A stretch of DNA of 48,014 nt from positions 3,587 to 51,600 of the forward strand of contig DIWJ01000004.1 of the NCBI GenBank assembly GCA_002428445.1. Reading direction: 5' to 3'. Positions 7,108-13,675 of the stretch are shown piece by piece. The number at the start of each line of letters is the position of its first letter. Position 1 is the stretch's first letter. The position numbers were made by a program, and so were the translations under genes. Under the pieces are notes generated by a model that worked only from the letters and a program-made list of their open reading frames with translations, did no database searches and had not been told where the DNA came from. Source of the stretch: Syntrophaceae bacterium UBA6109. GTDB lineage: Bacteria; Desulfobacterota; Syntrophia; Syntrophales; UBA6109.

Positions 7108-9118
7108 CTGCGCATCAGCCGAACTGACGTTAATACCGAAGCACTTCACCGCCGCAGAGCTGGCGAGCATGAAGATCGCGGCGCTGCCGAACACAAAAAA
7201 GGGAATTCTAAAAAAGGCCAGCCGCGAAGCATGGGAATATCAGGAACGATGCGGCAGAGGCGGCGGCCGTGAGTATTCGCTTGAATCATTGCCAGAAAAT
7301 GCCCGGAAAGAAATTATTGAAGGCTTAATCGGGAAGTCTCACGACACGCCAACATCCGAAAATACTGAAAGCCTTCAAACCGAACTTCAGCCGTGGCAAA
7401 AAGAGATCGCCGACAAGCGGGAAGCACTAGTCAAGGATTTTCAGAAGGCAAGTGAACACTTTCCTGCAAAATTTAAAACCAAATGTGCCCACAAATTTGC
7501 ACAAGATCACGGCGTTAGCGTTGGCACCCTCCGTCGTTTCATTGTCCAATATCAGAGTGGCGGTTATGAATCGCTCGCTCCAGGATGGAGCAACGGCGAC
7601 CGGAAGAGGCTTATTGATAAAGCACTCGCCAAGCTCATAGCAGATGCCTATTTGCAGCCCTACGGGCCGACAGTCAAGCAGGTGTGGGAAGCTCTTTGCA
7701 AGGAATTCGGACAGGCGCGGGAGCATCTGCCGTCGTATCGAACGGTACACGATTACATTAATGCGACTTGGACCAAATCGCAGCAGTTGTTAATCCGGGA
7801 TAAGGCAGCTTGGAATTTGATCTATTCTCCGTATGTCCGCCGCGACTGGGATAGATGCGAACTTAACGAGGTATGGATTGCGGACTCCAAGCAGATCGAC
7901 ATCGCATGTATGTTTCAGGGAAAGCCTATCTTCCCCTGGCTCGTGGCGATCATTGAAGCGAAGTCCCGAAAATATGTGAGCTGGATTCTTGTCCCGACTG
8001 CAAATGCTTTAGCGATCGGGCAAGCGATCGTTTATGCCGTCAGTAAATTCGGCCCTCCGAAGACGTTCTATTTCGATCGAGGCAAGGATTATAAAAGCCG
8101 TCATATTGCCGGAACGAAGCAGAAGAAGGGGACCGAAGAAGCCCCGTTTAGTGACATCGAAGAGACAGAAACAGCGGGTATCCTCCGCGAGTTGGGCTGT
8201 GAAATATTTTGGGCCGCTCCTTATAATCCCCGCGAAAAAATCATCGAGGCGAATTTCGGCATTTTCACAGATCGACTGAGAGAGCTTCCCGGTTACAGAG
8301 GCCATAACATAAAGACCCGGCCGAAAAAACTGGCTCACGAAATCAAGTCTCAAAACCTTCTGGCATTTGAAGAACTCTCGCAAAAAATCGATCAGCTTCT
8401 TAACGAAAGAAATGCGCGGCCGCACGCCACGACGAAAAGAGTGCCCGACTCATACTGGGAAAACCATCAAGCCGTTATTCCTTCAAAACATCTTCTAGAT
8501 TACCTTCTGATGGACGTCAATTTCTGCACCGTTCGGGACTCCTCCGTCACAGTGAAGGGCATTCTGTATCGTCACGATGACCTCTTTAAACTTGCAGGTG
8601 AGAAGGTGCAGATTCGGCGAGATCCGAAAGATATAAGCCGGGCTGTCGTCATCTACCGATGCAAAATATTTTGCATTGCCCTCATAGAACGCGCGGATCA
8701 TTACCGCTCCGAAATTACCTTGAACAGCGTAAGGGATTGCGCTCGCATTCGCAGGAGGATCAAGAAATATCGGCAATATGTGATGGAGAACGCCGCCGTT
8801 ATTGAAGATCCTCTGAGCGTGGCTGTCGAACTCGATAGGACTGAAAAGGTCCGGCAACGCGATATCAGTCCGGCTGATTCAAAGGTGAAGACATTCCACA
8901 AGAGAGAGAAGCTGGCGCGCGAGGTAGCAAAGGGACTTAAGGAAGAACAGTGCGAAGAGGCCAGATCCTTAAAGAGCGCTGCGGGCGGGAGCGGCCGTGA
9001 TTTTCTGTCGCGCTACTTGGATGCGCTGCCGCCGCGCACGGAGCAGAAAGAAATGGACTGTGCGCGCATGTTAGGCGGATCGTTAGGGTACAATCCTAAT
9101 TTCCGGGATGATCGCTAA
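7097..9118 (+). CDS. MuA-like DDE transposase
   Basis: 673 residues, close to MuA in length. Residues about 15-75 resemble the MuA N-terminal winged-helix domain (FTAAELASMKIAALPNTKKG, with GRGGGREYSLESLP). Residues about 105-225 hold further helix-turn-helix material for binding the element ends. The catalytic RNase H-fold core follows, with D263 in WIADSKQID, D327 in FYFDRGKDYK and probably E384 in REKIIEANFG. The C-terminus (about 470-673) is a beta-barrel plus a basic helical tail, where MuA contacts MuB. The order matches MuA, not TnsB of Tn7-type elements with TnsA. It would cut at the TG/CA ends and give the 5-base duplication seen. No interruption of the frame. Confidence 0.92.
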   Translation: MENSCASAELTLIPKHFTAAELASMKIAALPNTKKGILKKASREAWEYQERCGRGGGREYSLESLPENARKEIIEGLIGKSHDTPTSENTESLQTELQPWQKEIADKREALVKDFQKASEHFPAKFKTKCAHKFAQDHGVSVGTLRRFIVQYQSGGYESLAPGWSNGDRKRLIDKALAKLIADAYLQPYGPTVKQVWEALCKEFGQAREHLPSYRTVHDYINATWTKSQQLLIRDKAAWNLIYSPYVRRDWDRCELNEVWIADSKQIDIACMFQGKPIFPWLVAIIEAKSRKYVSWILVPTANALAIGQAIVYAVSKFGPPKTFYFDRGKDYKSRHIAGTKQKKGTEEAPFSDIEETETAGILRELGCEIFWAAPYNPREKIIEANFGIFTDRLRELPGYRGHNIKTRPKKLAHEIKSQNLLAFEELSQKIDQLLNERNARPHATTKRVPDSYWENHQAVIPSKHLLDYLLMDVNFCTVRDSSVTVKGILYRHDDLFKLAGEKVQIRRDPKDISRAVVIYRCKIFCIALIERADHYRSEITLNSVRDCARIRRRIKKYRQYVMENAAVIEDPLSVAVELDRTEKVRQRDISPADSKVKTFHKREKLAREVAKGLKEEQCEEARSLKSAAGGSGRDFLSRYLDALPPRTEQKEMDCARMLGGSLGYNPNFRDDR

Positions 9119-9129
9119 AGGGGGATGCA

Positions 9130-10095
9130 ATGGCTATTTCTGCCGCATTAAAACAGCCTTTAAAAGCTGAGAGAGTCTCTGCGTGCGATCAGGAGCTACA
9201 TGAACGGTTTCTCTTCTGGCTTAACTATAAGGGGTATTCACAAAAGCGCGTCGCTTCTATGATCGGCCGTTCCACTGCGGCAATATCCCAGTACGTCGGC
9301 AAGAAATTTGAAGGCAACCTAATCGAATTTGAGAAAGACATTGTCTCGCTGCTTCGCCGTGAAGAGGATGTGGATTTTCCTCTCCGAAACCCTTCCTTCT
9401 GCCTCACCAGTGTTTCACAAAAGATCTGGACCGTGCTTCGCTCCTGCGATCAAGACTCCGATATGGGCCTTATCGTAGGTCCTGCCGGGTGCGGCAAAAC
9501 CGAGACGATCAGGGAGTATAAGCGGCAATTCCGGAGCACGGTTTACATGACTGCCGACGTCACGATGCGCTCTGTCGGTTCCGTCCTGCTTTTGATATCG
9601 CGACAGCTTCCCGGCGTAGCTCGATTCAGCAGCACCAACAGTGCATTTCTGCAAAAGATCATCGAGCATCTGAAAAACAGTCGCCGCCTTCTGGTTATCG
9701 ATGAAGCGCATTTTCTTTCCTGGGAAGCCTTCGAGGTTCTGCGAAAGATCCATGACTGTGCCGGGACCGGCGTTGTCTTCGCGGGCCAGCAACGGATTTA
9801 CGATGAGATGCGGGGCGGTCGCCGATCCTTCATGTGGGATCAGATCTACAGTCGCGTCGGCGTTCGTGTCAGCATCAAGGAAATCTTTCGAGAAGATGCG
9901 ACGATGATCGTTAACAATCTCTATCCGAGCATTGACAAGAAGAGCATGGACTTTCTCTTTAGCAAGGCTGTGGGCGCAGGAAAATTCAGGGTTATGACTA
10001 AGCTTCTTCAGCGGGCGCAACGGGTCGCCAATAAAGAGGGCAGCCCGGTCTCTGTCGAACTCTTGCGAGAAGCAAATCAGTTGCTTCTCCTCTAA
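9130..10095 (+). CDS. MuB-like AAA+ transposition target-selection ATPase
   Basis: 321 residues, 11 bases after the transposase gene with AAGGGGG as ribosome binding site. Residues about 20-75 form an N-terminal helix-turn-helix (GYSQKRVASMIGRSTAAISQ), as in MuB. Walker A is GPAGCGKT (117-124) and Walker B is LLVIDEAH (187-194). The last 60 residues resemble the small helical MuB C-terminal domain. MuB coats target DNA as an ATP filament, delivers it to MuA and protects the element from self-insertion. Adjacent to the transposase as in Mu. Confidence 0.92.
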   Translation: MAISAALKQPLKAERVSACDQELHERFLFWLNYKGYSQKRVASMIGRSTAAISQYVGKKFEGNLIEFEKDIVSLLRREEDVDFPLRNPSFCLTSVSQKIWTVLRSCDQDSDMGLIVGPAGCGKTETIREYKRQFRSTVYMTADVTMRSVGSVLLLISRQLPGVARFSSTNSAFLQKIIEHLKNSRRLLVIDEAHFLSWEAFEVLRKIHDCAGTGVVFAGQQRIYDEMRGGRRSFMWDQIYSRVGVRVSIKEIFREDATMIVNNLYPSIDKKSMDFLFSKAVGAGKFRVMTKLLQRAQRVANKEGSPVSVELLREANQLLLL

Positions 10096-10125
10096 ATGTG
10101 AGGATCTTTGATTAGAGGTTCCGAT

Positions 10126-10428
10126 ATGACCAAGAATGAAAGACTTCTTAAAATCTTCACCGAAGAGCAGCGGAAGACCTTGCGGAAGGATAATCCTTTC
10201 TTAGTAAAACGAAACGCGCTGATTCAAAGACTCTATTCGGAAGGCGTGCAGCTCCCGATACTTGTCGAATTGACAGGGATGCCGAGGGCAACAGTCCATA
10301 GGATCGCAACGCAAGGCTACGTTTACGGACGAAGGAAGGACGCCGGTCCAAACGGCGAGAAGGATATAAACAGATTAAAAAGGCGGCTGAAATCTAAATT
10401 GGCAGAGGTTCAGAAACTACTTAAATAA
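10126..10428 (+). CDS. Small helix-turn-helix protein of the element
   Basis: About 100 residues from ATG 10126. The middle, ALIQRLYSEGVQLPILVELT followed by GMPRATVHRIATQGYVYGRR, looks like a resolvase-type helix-turn-helix that would bind DNA. The C-terminus is lysine/arginine-rich and probably coiled-coil (INRLKRRLKSKLAEVQKLLK). No catalytic domain. It sits in the early region after the ATPase gene, where Mu-like elements keep small regulatory and accessory genes. Role unknown; a transcription regulator is the simplest reading. Confidence 0.6.
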   Translation: MTKNERLLKIFTEEQRKTLRKDNPFLVKRNALIQRLYSEGVQLPILVELTGMPRATVHRIATQGYVYGRRKDAGPNGEKDINRLKRRLKSKLAEVQKLLK

Positions 10429-10441
10429 GGGAGGGAAAGCG

Positions 10442-10951
10442 ATGGAGAGGGAAATCAATAATGTGAGTGATGGTGAGGAACGAAAACGGCCGTTTACAAG
10501 CGGAAGCGTTATTGATGATTTGACCGAATGGGCGAGGAAACTCAAGGTACTGGGCAATGTATTGGAGAGTCTGGCGCGGCACGAGAACAATGGACACGGC
10601 GCGGACAACACACTTGAAAGCTGCGGAGAAGTCCTGGGCGATATCATCATGGACTATGCCGAACTAATCGAAGAGACTGTAATGGAGCACAGGGAATCAT
10701 TTGTGAATCATGATGAGAATGTCGTTTTCCCTCTGGCCAGGTGCCAAGAGGTTTACGATTTTATTGGCAAGGCGCGGCGCATTGAAGATCTAGCCGCTAT
10801 CGATTTCCGCGTGAAGGAATTAGGGGCTTTCATCGAAGACGCGGCAGTGCCCGCCATGCGTCTGAAGACGGCATTTGAAACGCTTCGCAAGGAGATCCTG
10901 GCGGAAGAGAAACGCATATCAGTCGCTGAATCAGCAGCGGCGACGGCGTAA
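10442..10951 (+). CDS. Conserved-looking acidic helical protein of unknown function
   Basis: 169 residues, mostly helical with many glutamates, two histidines in ARHENNGHG and no membrane segment or recognised motif. A strong GGGAGGG precedes the ATG. It is the last gene before the transcription terminator at 11041-11075 and so belongs to the early transposition operon. In Mu-like phages this place is often held by host-nuclease inhibitors and other semi-essential early proteins, but nothing in the sequence assigns such a role. Confidence 0.55.
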   Translation: MEREINNVSDGEERKRPFTSGSVIDDLTEWARKLKVLGNVLESLARHENNGHGADNTLESCGEVLGDIIMDYAELIEETVMEHRESFVNHDENVVFPLARCQEVYDFIGKARRIEDLAAIDFRVKELGAFIEDAAVPAMRLKTAFETLRKEILAEEKRISVAESAAATA

Positions 10952-10963
10952 CAAGTCGAGAAT

Positions 10964-11017
10964 GCCCTGGCTAGGCTAGCTCCCGAAAAGGCGGCTCCCT
11001 CACCGCCCTGCCAGGGC
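10964..11017 (+). other. Nested stem-loop, possible leader or attenuator RNA
   Basis: GCCCTGGC (10964-10971) pairs perfectly with GCCAGGGC (11010-11017); inside it GGCGG (10990-10994) pairs with CCGCC (11003-11007). It lies between the early operon and the terminator that follows 23 bases later. Function unknown. Confidence 0.45.
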
Positions 11018-11040
11018 AGATAAAATGAGGGGCAACCTGA

Positions 11041-11075
11041 GGGGGTTGCGCGGATCGGCGCGTAACCCCCTTTTT
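11041..11075 (+). terminator. Intrinsic terminator between early and capsid modules
   Basis: GGGGGTTGCGC pairs with GCGC and AACCCCC across the loop GGATCG, with a two-base bulge, and is followed by TTTTT. It closes the early operon. The capsid-side genes therefore need read-through, antitermination or a promoter I could not identify. Confidence 0.75.
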
Positions 11076-11099
11076 GTTCGCATGGACCTGGAGGCATTT

Positions 11100-11375
11100 A
11101 TGGAAAAGAAAGAGACAAATCTCGTGGAGGAAACGTTGAAGCTTTACGAGGTGCCCGCGAAATGGGTTTTGGCAAGTCGTGTAGACCGCAACACGGGCGA
11201 GGTCATCTTTGTCACACACGGCGGGAAGAAAATCAGACACAAGATAGGAGAGGCAGCAACGCGCACACTCACAGAAGTCGAAATAACGGGCTTTCTTCCC
11301 AAACGTGAATTGATGTGGAGCACGCAGCTGAATCAGGGAATCGATCCGAAAACGCTTATCAAAATTAAAAAATAG
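11100..11375 (+). CDS. Small protein of unknown function directly upstream of the capsid gene
   Basis: 91 residues from ATG 11100, chosen because GGAGG at 11090-11094 precedes it; the longer frame from 11025 runs through the terminator hairpin. After a charged N-terminus (MEKKETNLVEETLKLYEVPA) the protein is beta-rich (WVLASRVDRNTGEVIFVTHG) and ends in basic residues (TLIKIKK). It is 17 bases from the capsid gene and surely co-transcribed. In Mu-like phages this position holds the head protease/scaffold, but no protease motif is present and the protein is far too short. It could be a capsid partner, such as a scaffold or decoration protein; this is a guess from position. Confidence 0.65.
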   Translation: MEKKETNLVEETLKLYEVPAKWVLASRVDRNTGEVIFVTHGGKKIRHKIGEAATRTLTEVEITGFLPKRELMWSTQLNQGIDPKTLIKIKK

Positions 11376-11392
11376 GAAAGGAGGGCGGCATT

Positions 11393-12595
11393 ATGCACAC
11401 GGAACAGGCAACGAGAGAAAGAATACTGGGGGATGTCACGCGCGTTATCCGTTACGGCGCGCCTTTTATTAGCGTCGGCTTGAGCGAACTCGACAAGATG
11501 GAGCTGGCACTGACGAAGCTCCTCATCCCGAATTTTAATAGCGAAGGCGTCCCGGCCTTTGCAGGCATTCGCGACGCGTACGCGAACATGACTGGCGATG
11601 ATGAAGTGCGGGGCATTTTCGATCCACGGAAGGTCATCAGCGGACTGCGGAGTTGTCAGGATTTCGATTCGGCTTCGTTTTCCAGGGCGCTGCTGAATGC
11701 CATGAACGTTTATCTTTCCAAGAGCTACCGGGATATCCCTTTTCGGGAAGACAGTCTGATTTCCGCGACAAGAGAGGTGTCGAATTTTCGGAGCATCGAC
11801 GCCGTGCAGCTTGGCTACTTCAAGGATTTGGATGAGGTGGACCCGGAAGCGGCGGATTATCAAAGCCTGTCGTCTTTCACTGATACGGCCGCGCAATATG
11901 GGGTTTCGACAAGGGGCGGAATCCTGTGGATCTCGCGCAAGCTGTTTATCAATGATGCGATTGAGGTTATCAAGGGCATGCTTCTGAGGATGGTACGTGC
12001 CGCCCGCCGCACTCATGCCCGCTACGTTTGGAAGTTCTACACGGATAACGCCAATTGCGCGGACGGCACATCGTGGTTTTCGGCAGGACATGGAAACCTC
12101 GGAAGCGACGCAATTGACGTCGCCCCGCTTGTAGCGGCGATCACGGCGCTGGCAAACATGACTGAGGCCGGTTCCGGTGAAAAAGTAGGTTTTGATCTCG
12201 CTTCCTTCAAATGGAATCTCGTGGTTCCGATCAGCCTGTGGGATTCGGCCGTGGCGAAAAATAAGGTGTATAGCTACTATTCGGCAAATGACCTTACGAC
12301 AAAGATTCCGAATCCATGCCGGGATCTCTTTGGAGATCACAACGAGCGCGTTATTACGTGCCCGTTCGACACGACCGCAGGCAACTGGGGTGTCATCCGT
12401 GATAAAGAGGACGTCCCCATTATTGAGATGTCATACATGAACGGAAAAAAGGAGCCGGAATTCATCATCGAAGTGGGGCCGAATCCACAGAGCGGTCAAA
12501 TGTTCATTTCCGAGAAATGGGGTTACAAAATGCGGCATGAGTATGGTGGCGCTTTGATCGATTATCGCAGCGGGTTCAAAGCGATCGTTCCTTAG
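11393..12595 (+). CDS. HK97-fold major capsid protein (Mu gpT-like)
   Basis: 400 residues. The C-terminal 260 residues show features of the major head subunit of Mu-like and protease-fused phage capsids: YGVSTRGGILWISRKLFIND, then DGTSWFSAGHGNLGS, then the ending GNWGVIRDKEDVPIIEMSYM, EFIIEVGPNPQSG and KMRHEYGGALIDYRSG. The N-terminal 135 residues are helical and may act as a built-in scaffold; no protease domain is present. A strong GGAGGG lies before the ATG. It is intact, with no stop or frameshift, although every other virion gene is missing. Such a protein assembles icosahedral shells, so the element may encode its own particle shell and use a helper phage for the rest, or the shell may serve another purpose. 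Confidence 0.85.
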   Translation: MHTEQATRERILGDVTRVIRYGAPFISVGLSELDKMELALTKLLIPNFNSEGVPAFAGIRDAYANMTGDDEVRGIFDPRKVISGLRSCQDFDSASFSRALLNAMNVYLSKSYRDIPFREDSLISATREVSNFRSIDAVQLGYFKDLDEVDPEAADYQSLSSFTDTAAQYGVSTRGGILWISRKLFINDAIEVIKGMLLRMVRAARRTHARYVWKFYTDNANCADGTSWFSAGHGNLGSDAIDVAPLVAAITALANMTEAGSGEKVGFDLASFKWNLVVPISLWDSAVAKNKVYSYYSANDLTTKIPNPCRDLFGDHNERVITCPFDTTAGNWGVIRDKEDVPIIEMSYMNGKKEPEFIIEVGPNPQSGQMFISEKWGYKMRHEYGGALIDYRSGFKAIVP

Positions 12596-12598
12596 TTT

Positions 12599-12806
12599 CT
12601 TCAGCCTCCCTGAAGAGGTGCCGAGATCCCGGAGAGGTTCTGCATCATGATGAAGCGCGGGTTATCCCTTGGAATGCTGTCCGCTTTCCTGAATCGCTTC
12701 GATAGAGCGCGTGATCTTTCCGGGATCGAAGCCAGACAATTCCCCTGCTAACTCCTTTCAGGCAGGGTGCGCGGCCGGAACGGGACTCGGCCACCGTTCC
12801 GGTCGC
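12599..12806 (+). other. Highly structured segment after the capsid gene
   Basis: Stem 1: CTTCAG/CTGAAG at 12599-12615. Long-range pairing: GATCCCGGA (12625-12633) with TCCGGGATC (12719-12727). Stem 3: CCCTGC (12743-12748) with GCAGGG (12762-12767). Stem 4: a 13-base pairing of 12771-12783 with 12794-12806 with one G-U pair. No T tract follows. It could be a structured non-coding RNA, an mRNA 3' structure, or the remains of lost phage genes. Confidence 0.4.
12647..12751 (+). CDS. Possible 34-residue small protein
   Basis: Starts with two ATG codons nine bases after GGAGAGG and reads MMKRGLSLGMLSAFLNRFDR onward to end EARQFPC. It is largely a basic amphipathic helix. It lies within the structured segment after the capsid gene, so the reading frame may be incidental. 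Not recognised. Confidence 0.25.
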   Translation: MMKRGLSLGMLSAFLNRFDRARDLSGIEARQFPC

Positions 12807-12877
12807 AACTAAAGAACCTATGAGTAATTCTCGTGGATACAGTGCCATATATGGCTGACGGATAGAAGGCAGGCGTC

Positions 12878-13399
12878 ATGTATCCGATCTGTGGAAAATG
12901 CGGATCTTCCGCAGTCTATCAAGATCGCGATAATCTTCAGGGACAACGGTTTATTGTTTGTTTCATTTGTGGAAATAGATATCCTGGAAATAAAGAGGGG
13001 TTCTATATGAGCGATAAACAGGAAGAAAGAAAGACTGAGAATCCGGCTCCTGCTCTGGCAGAGACCAGGAAGCTTTGCGCGACCTGTGGAGAGAAACCGA
13101 CCATCTCCGACAGCTGCCCTTATTGCCCGTCATGCATGAGAAAACGAAGCAAGAAGAAAACAGCCTCAATAATTAGCAGGAAGAAGGCGGAGGCGAAGAC
13201 CGGTGATGAGAAGACTCACGATGAGAAAGCACCCGTAGCGGGCAATATGGCGGTCACGGTCGATTTTAGCGGTTACCCTCAGATCCTCAACGATGTGCGG
13301 CAGCTTGCCGGTGATGAAATTCGACCCCTGGAGCTTCAAATTGTCTATCTCTTAAAGCATCATTTTACCGCCCTCAAAGGACGTGAAAAACTAGTTTAA
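12878..13399 (+). CDS. Zinc-ribbon protein at the right end of the element
   Basis: 173 residues. An N-terminal zinc ribbon uses C5, C8, C28 and C31 (ICGKCG ... CFICG); a second cysteine cluster, CATCGEK ... CPYCPSCM, lies at about residues 68-95, followed by a lysine-rich stretch and a helical C-terminus (DEIRPLELQIVYLLKHHFTA). An in-frame ATG at 13007 has its own AGAGGGG and could give a shorter product with only the second cluster. In Mu the right-end gene com also encodes a small zinc protein, an RNA-binding activator of mom translation, but length and cysteine spacing differ and no mom is present. A nucleic-acid-binding protein is likely; its role is unknown. Confidence 0.65.
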   Translation: MYPICGKCGSSAVYQDRDNLQGQRFIVCFICGNRYPGNKEGFYMSDKQEERKTENPAPALAETRKLCATCGEKPTISDSCPYCPSCMRKRSKKKTASIISRKKAEAKTGDEKTHDEKAPVAGNMAVTVDFSGYPQILNDVRQLAGDEIRPLELQIVYLLKHHFTALKGREKLV

Positions 13400-13434
13400 A
13401 GGCCGATATTTTGTCACCGAATTCATTTATTTAG
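13396..13434 (+). repeat. Right subterminal repeat (GTCACCGA-type)
   Basis: ATTTTGTCACCGA at 13408-13420 with TATTTAG at 13428-13434, a direct repeat of 6022-6048 near the left end. Confidence 0.55.
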
Positions 13435-13468
13435 ATGGTCAAGGTGGGAAGCTGATTTTCGGCGGAAA

Positions 13469-13511
13469 TTTTGTTCAAACCTATCTGCAATTGTTTCAAA
13501 CCTTTTCGCAA
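13469..13511 (-). repeat. Right-end tandem transposase-binding motifs R2 and R1
   Basis: Two copies, 21 bases apart, each end in GCAA: TTGTTCAAACCTATCTGCAA at 13471-13490 and TTGTTTCAAACCTTTTCGCA, ending at 13511. They are inverted relative to L1/L2. The outer copy sits at the same distance from the terminus as L1. Confidence 0.75.
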
Positions 13512-13517
13512 CTGACA

Positions 13518-13522
13518 GGAGG
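13518..13522. repeat. Right target-site duplication (GGAGG)
   Basis: GGAGG follows the CA-3' terminus at 13517 and equals 5644-5648. Confidence 0.85.
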
Positions 13523-13565
13523 AGTCTTCCACCTCTTTTTGTGAGGCATTTCCGTAGAATTTCTC

Positions 13566-13594
13566 TTGAAAGTCTCAATATGTAGTGGTATAGG
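13566..13594 (+). promoter_or_regulatory. nrdD promoter
   Basis: TTGAAA at 13566-13571, 17-base spacer, TATAGG at 13589-13594. It begins 44 bases beyond the right target duplication of the element and 110 bases before nrdD. Confidence 0.65.
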
Positions 13595-13619
13595 TTTACC
13601 CTACCCCAATATGTAGGGG
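13573..13619 (+). promoter_or_regulatory. Two NrdR boxes
   Basis: CAATATGTAG occurs at 13576-13585 and again at 13607-13616, exactly 31 bases (three helical turns) apart. Each matches the NrdR core CwAtATaTwG at nine of ten positions. The first lies in the promoter spacer, the second just downstream of the -10. NrdR represses ribonucleotide reductase genes when dATP/ATP is bound. Confidence 0.82.
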
Positions 13620-13675
13620 TTTCGACCGGCTACAGGGGAACAAGATTCCGAGAAAAAAGGGAGGAAAGCAGCCTC

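Larger units (their letters stand above)
5649..13517 (+). mobile_element. Complete Mu-type transposable element carrying a capsid gene (7,869 bp)
   Basis: The ends are 5'-TG at 5649 and CA-3' at 13517. In both termini, read inward, the motif AGGTTTGAA occupies positions 15 to 23 (5663-5671 on the left; 13503 back to 13495 on the right). A GGAGG target duplication flanks the element. Second end-type motifs lie 93 bases further in on the left (5756-5771) and 21 bases further in on the right. Content in order: repressor (leftward), Ner-like regulator, MuA-like transposase, MuB-like ATPase, two unknown genes, a terminator, a small gene, a major capsid protein and a zinc protein. There is no portal, terminase, head protease, tail, lysis or mom gene. 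The intact ends and open genes suggest recent, possibly continuing, mobility. Confidence 0.9.

Noticed and set aside
7097..10095. Tn7-like or CRISPR-associated transposon reading of the transposase/ATPase pair
   Set aside because: No TnsA, TniQ or Cas gene is present, the transposase has MuA-type N-terminal domains, and a repressor and Ner-like gene precede it as in Mu.
11393..12595. Encapsulin instead of a phage capsid protein
   Set aside because: The length, the DGTSWFSAGHGNLG segment and the C-terminal ending are those of Mu gpT-type capsids, and the gene sits in a Mu-like element. A compartment role is kept only as an inference.
12645..12848. Leftward 67-codon frame after the capsid gene
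   Set aside because: It covers strongly paired sequence, has no ribosome binding site and is opposite all neighbouring genes.
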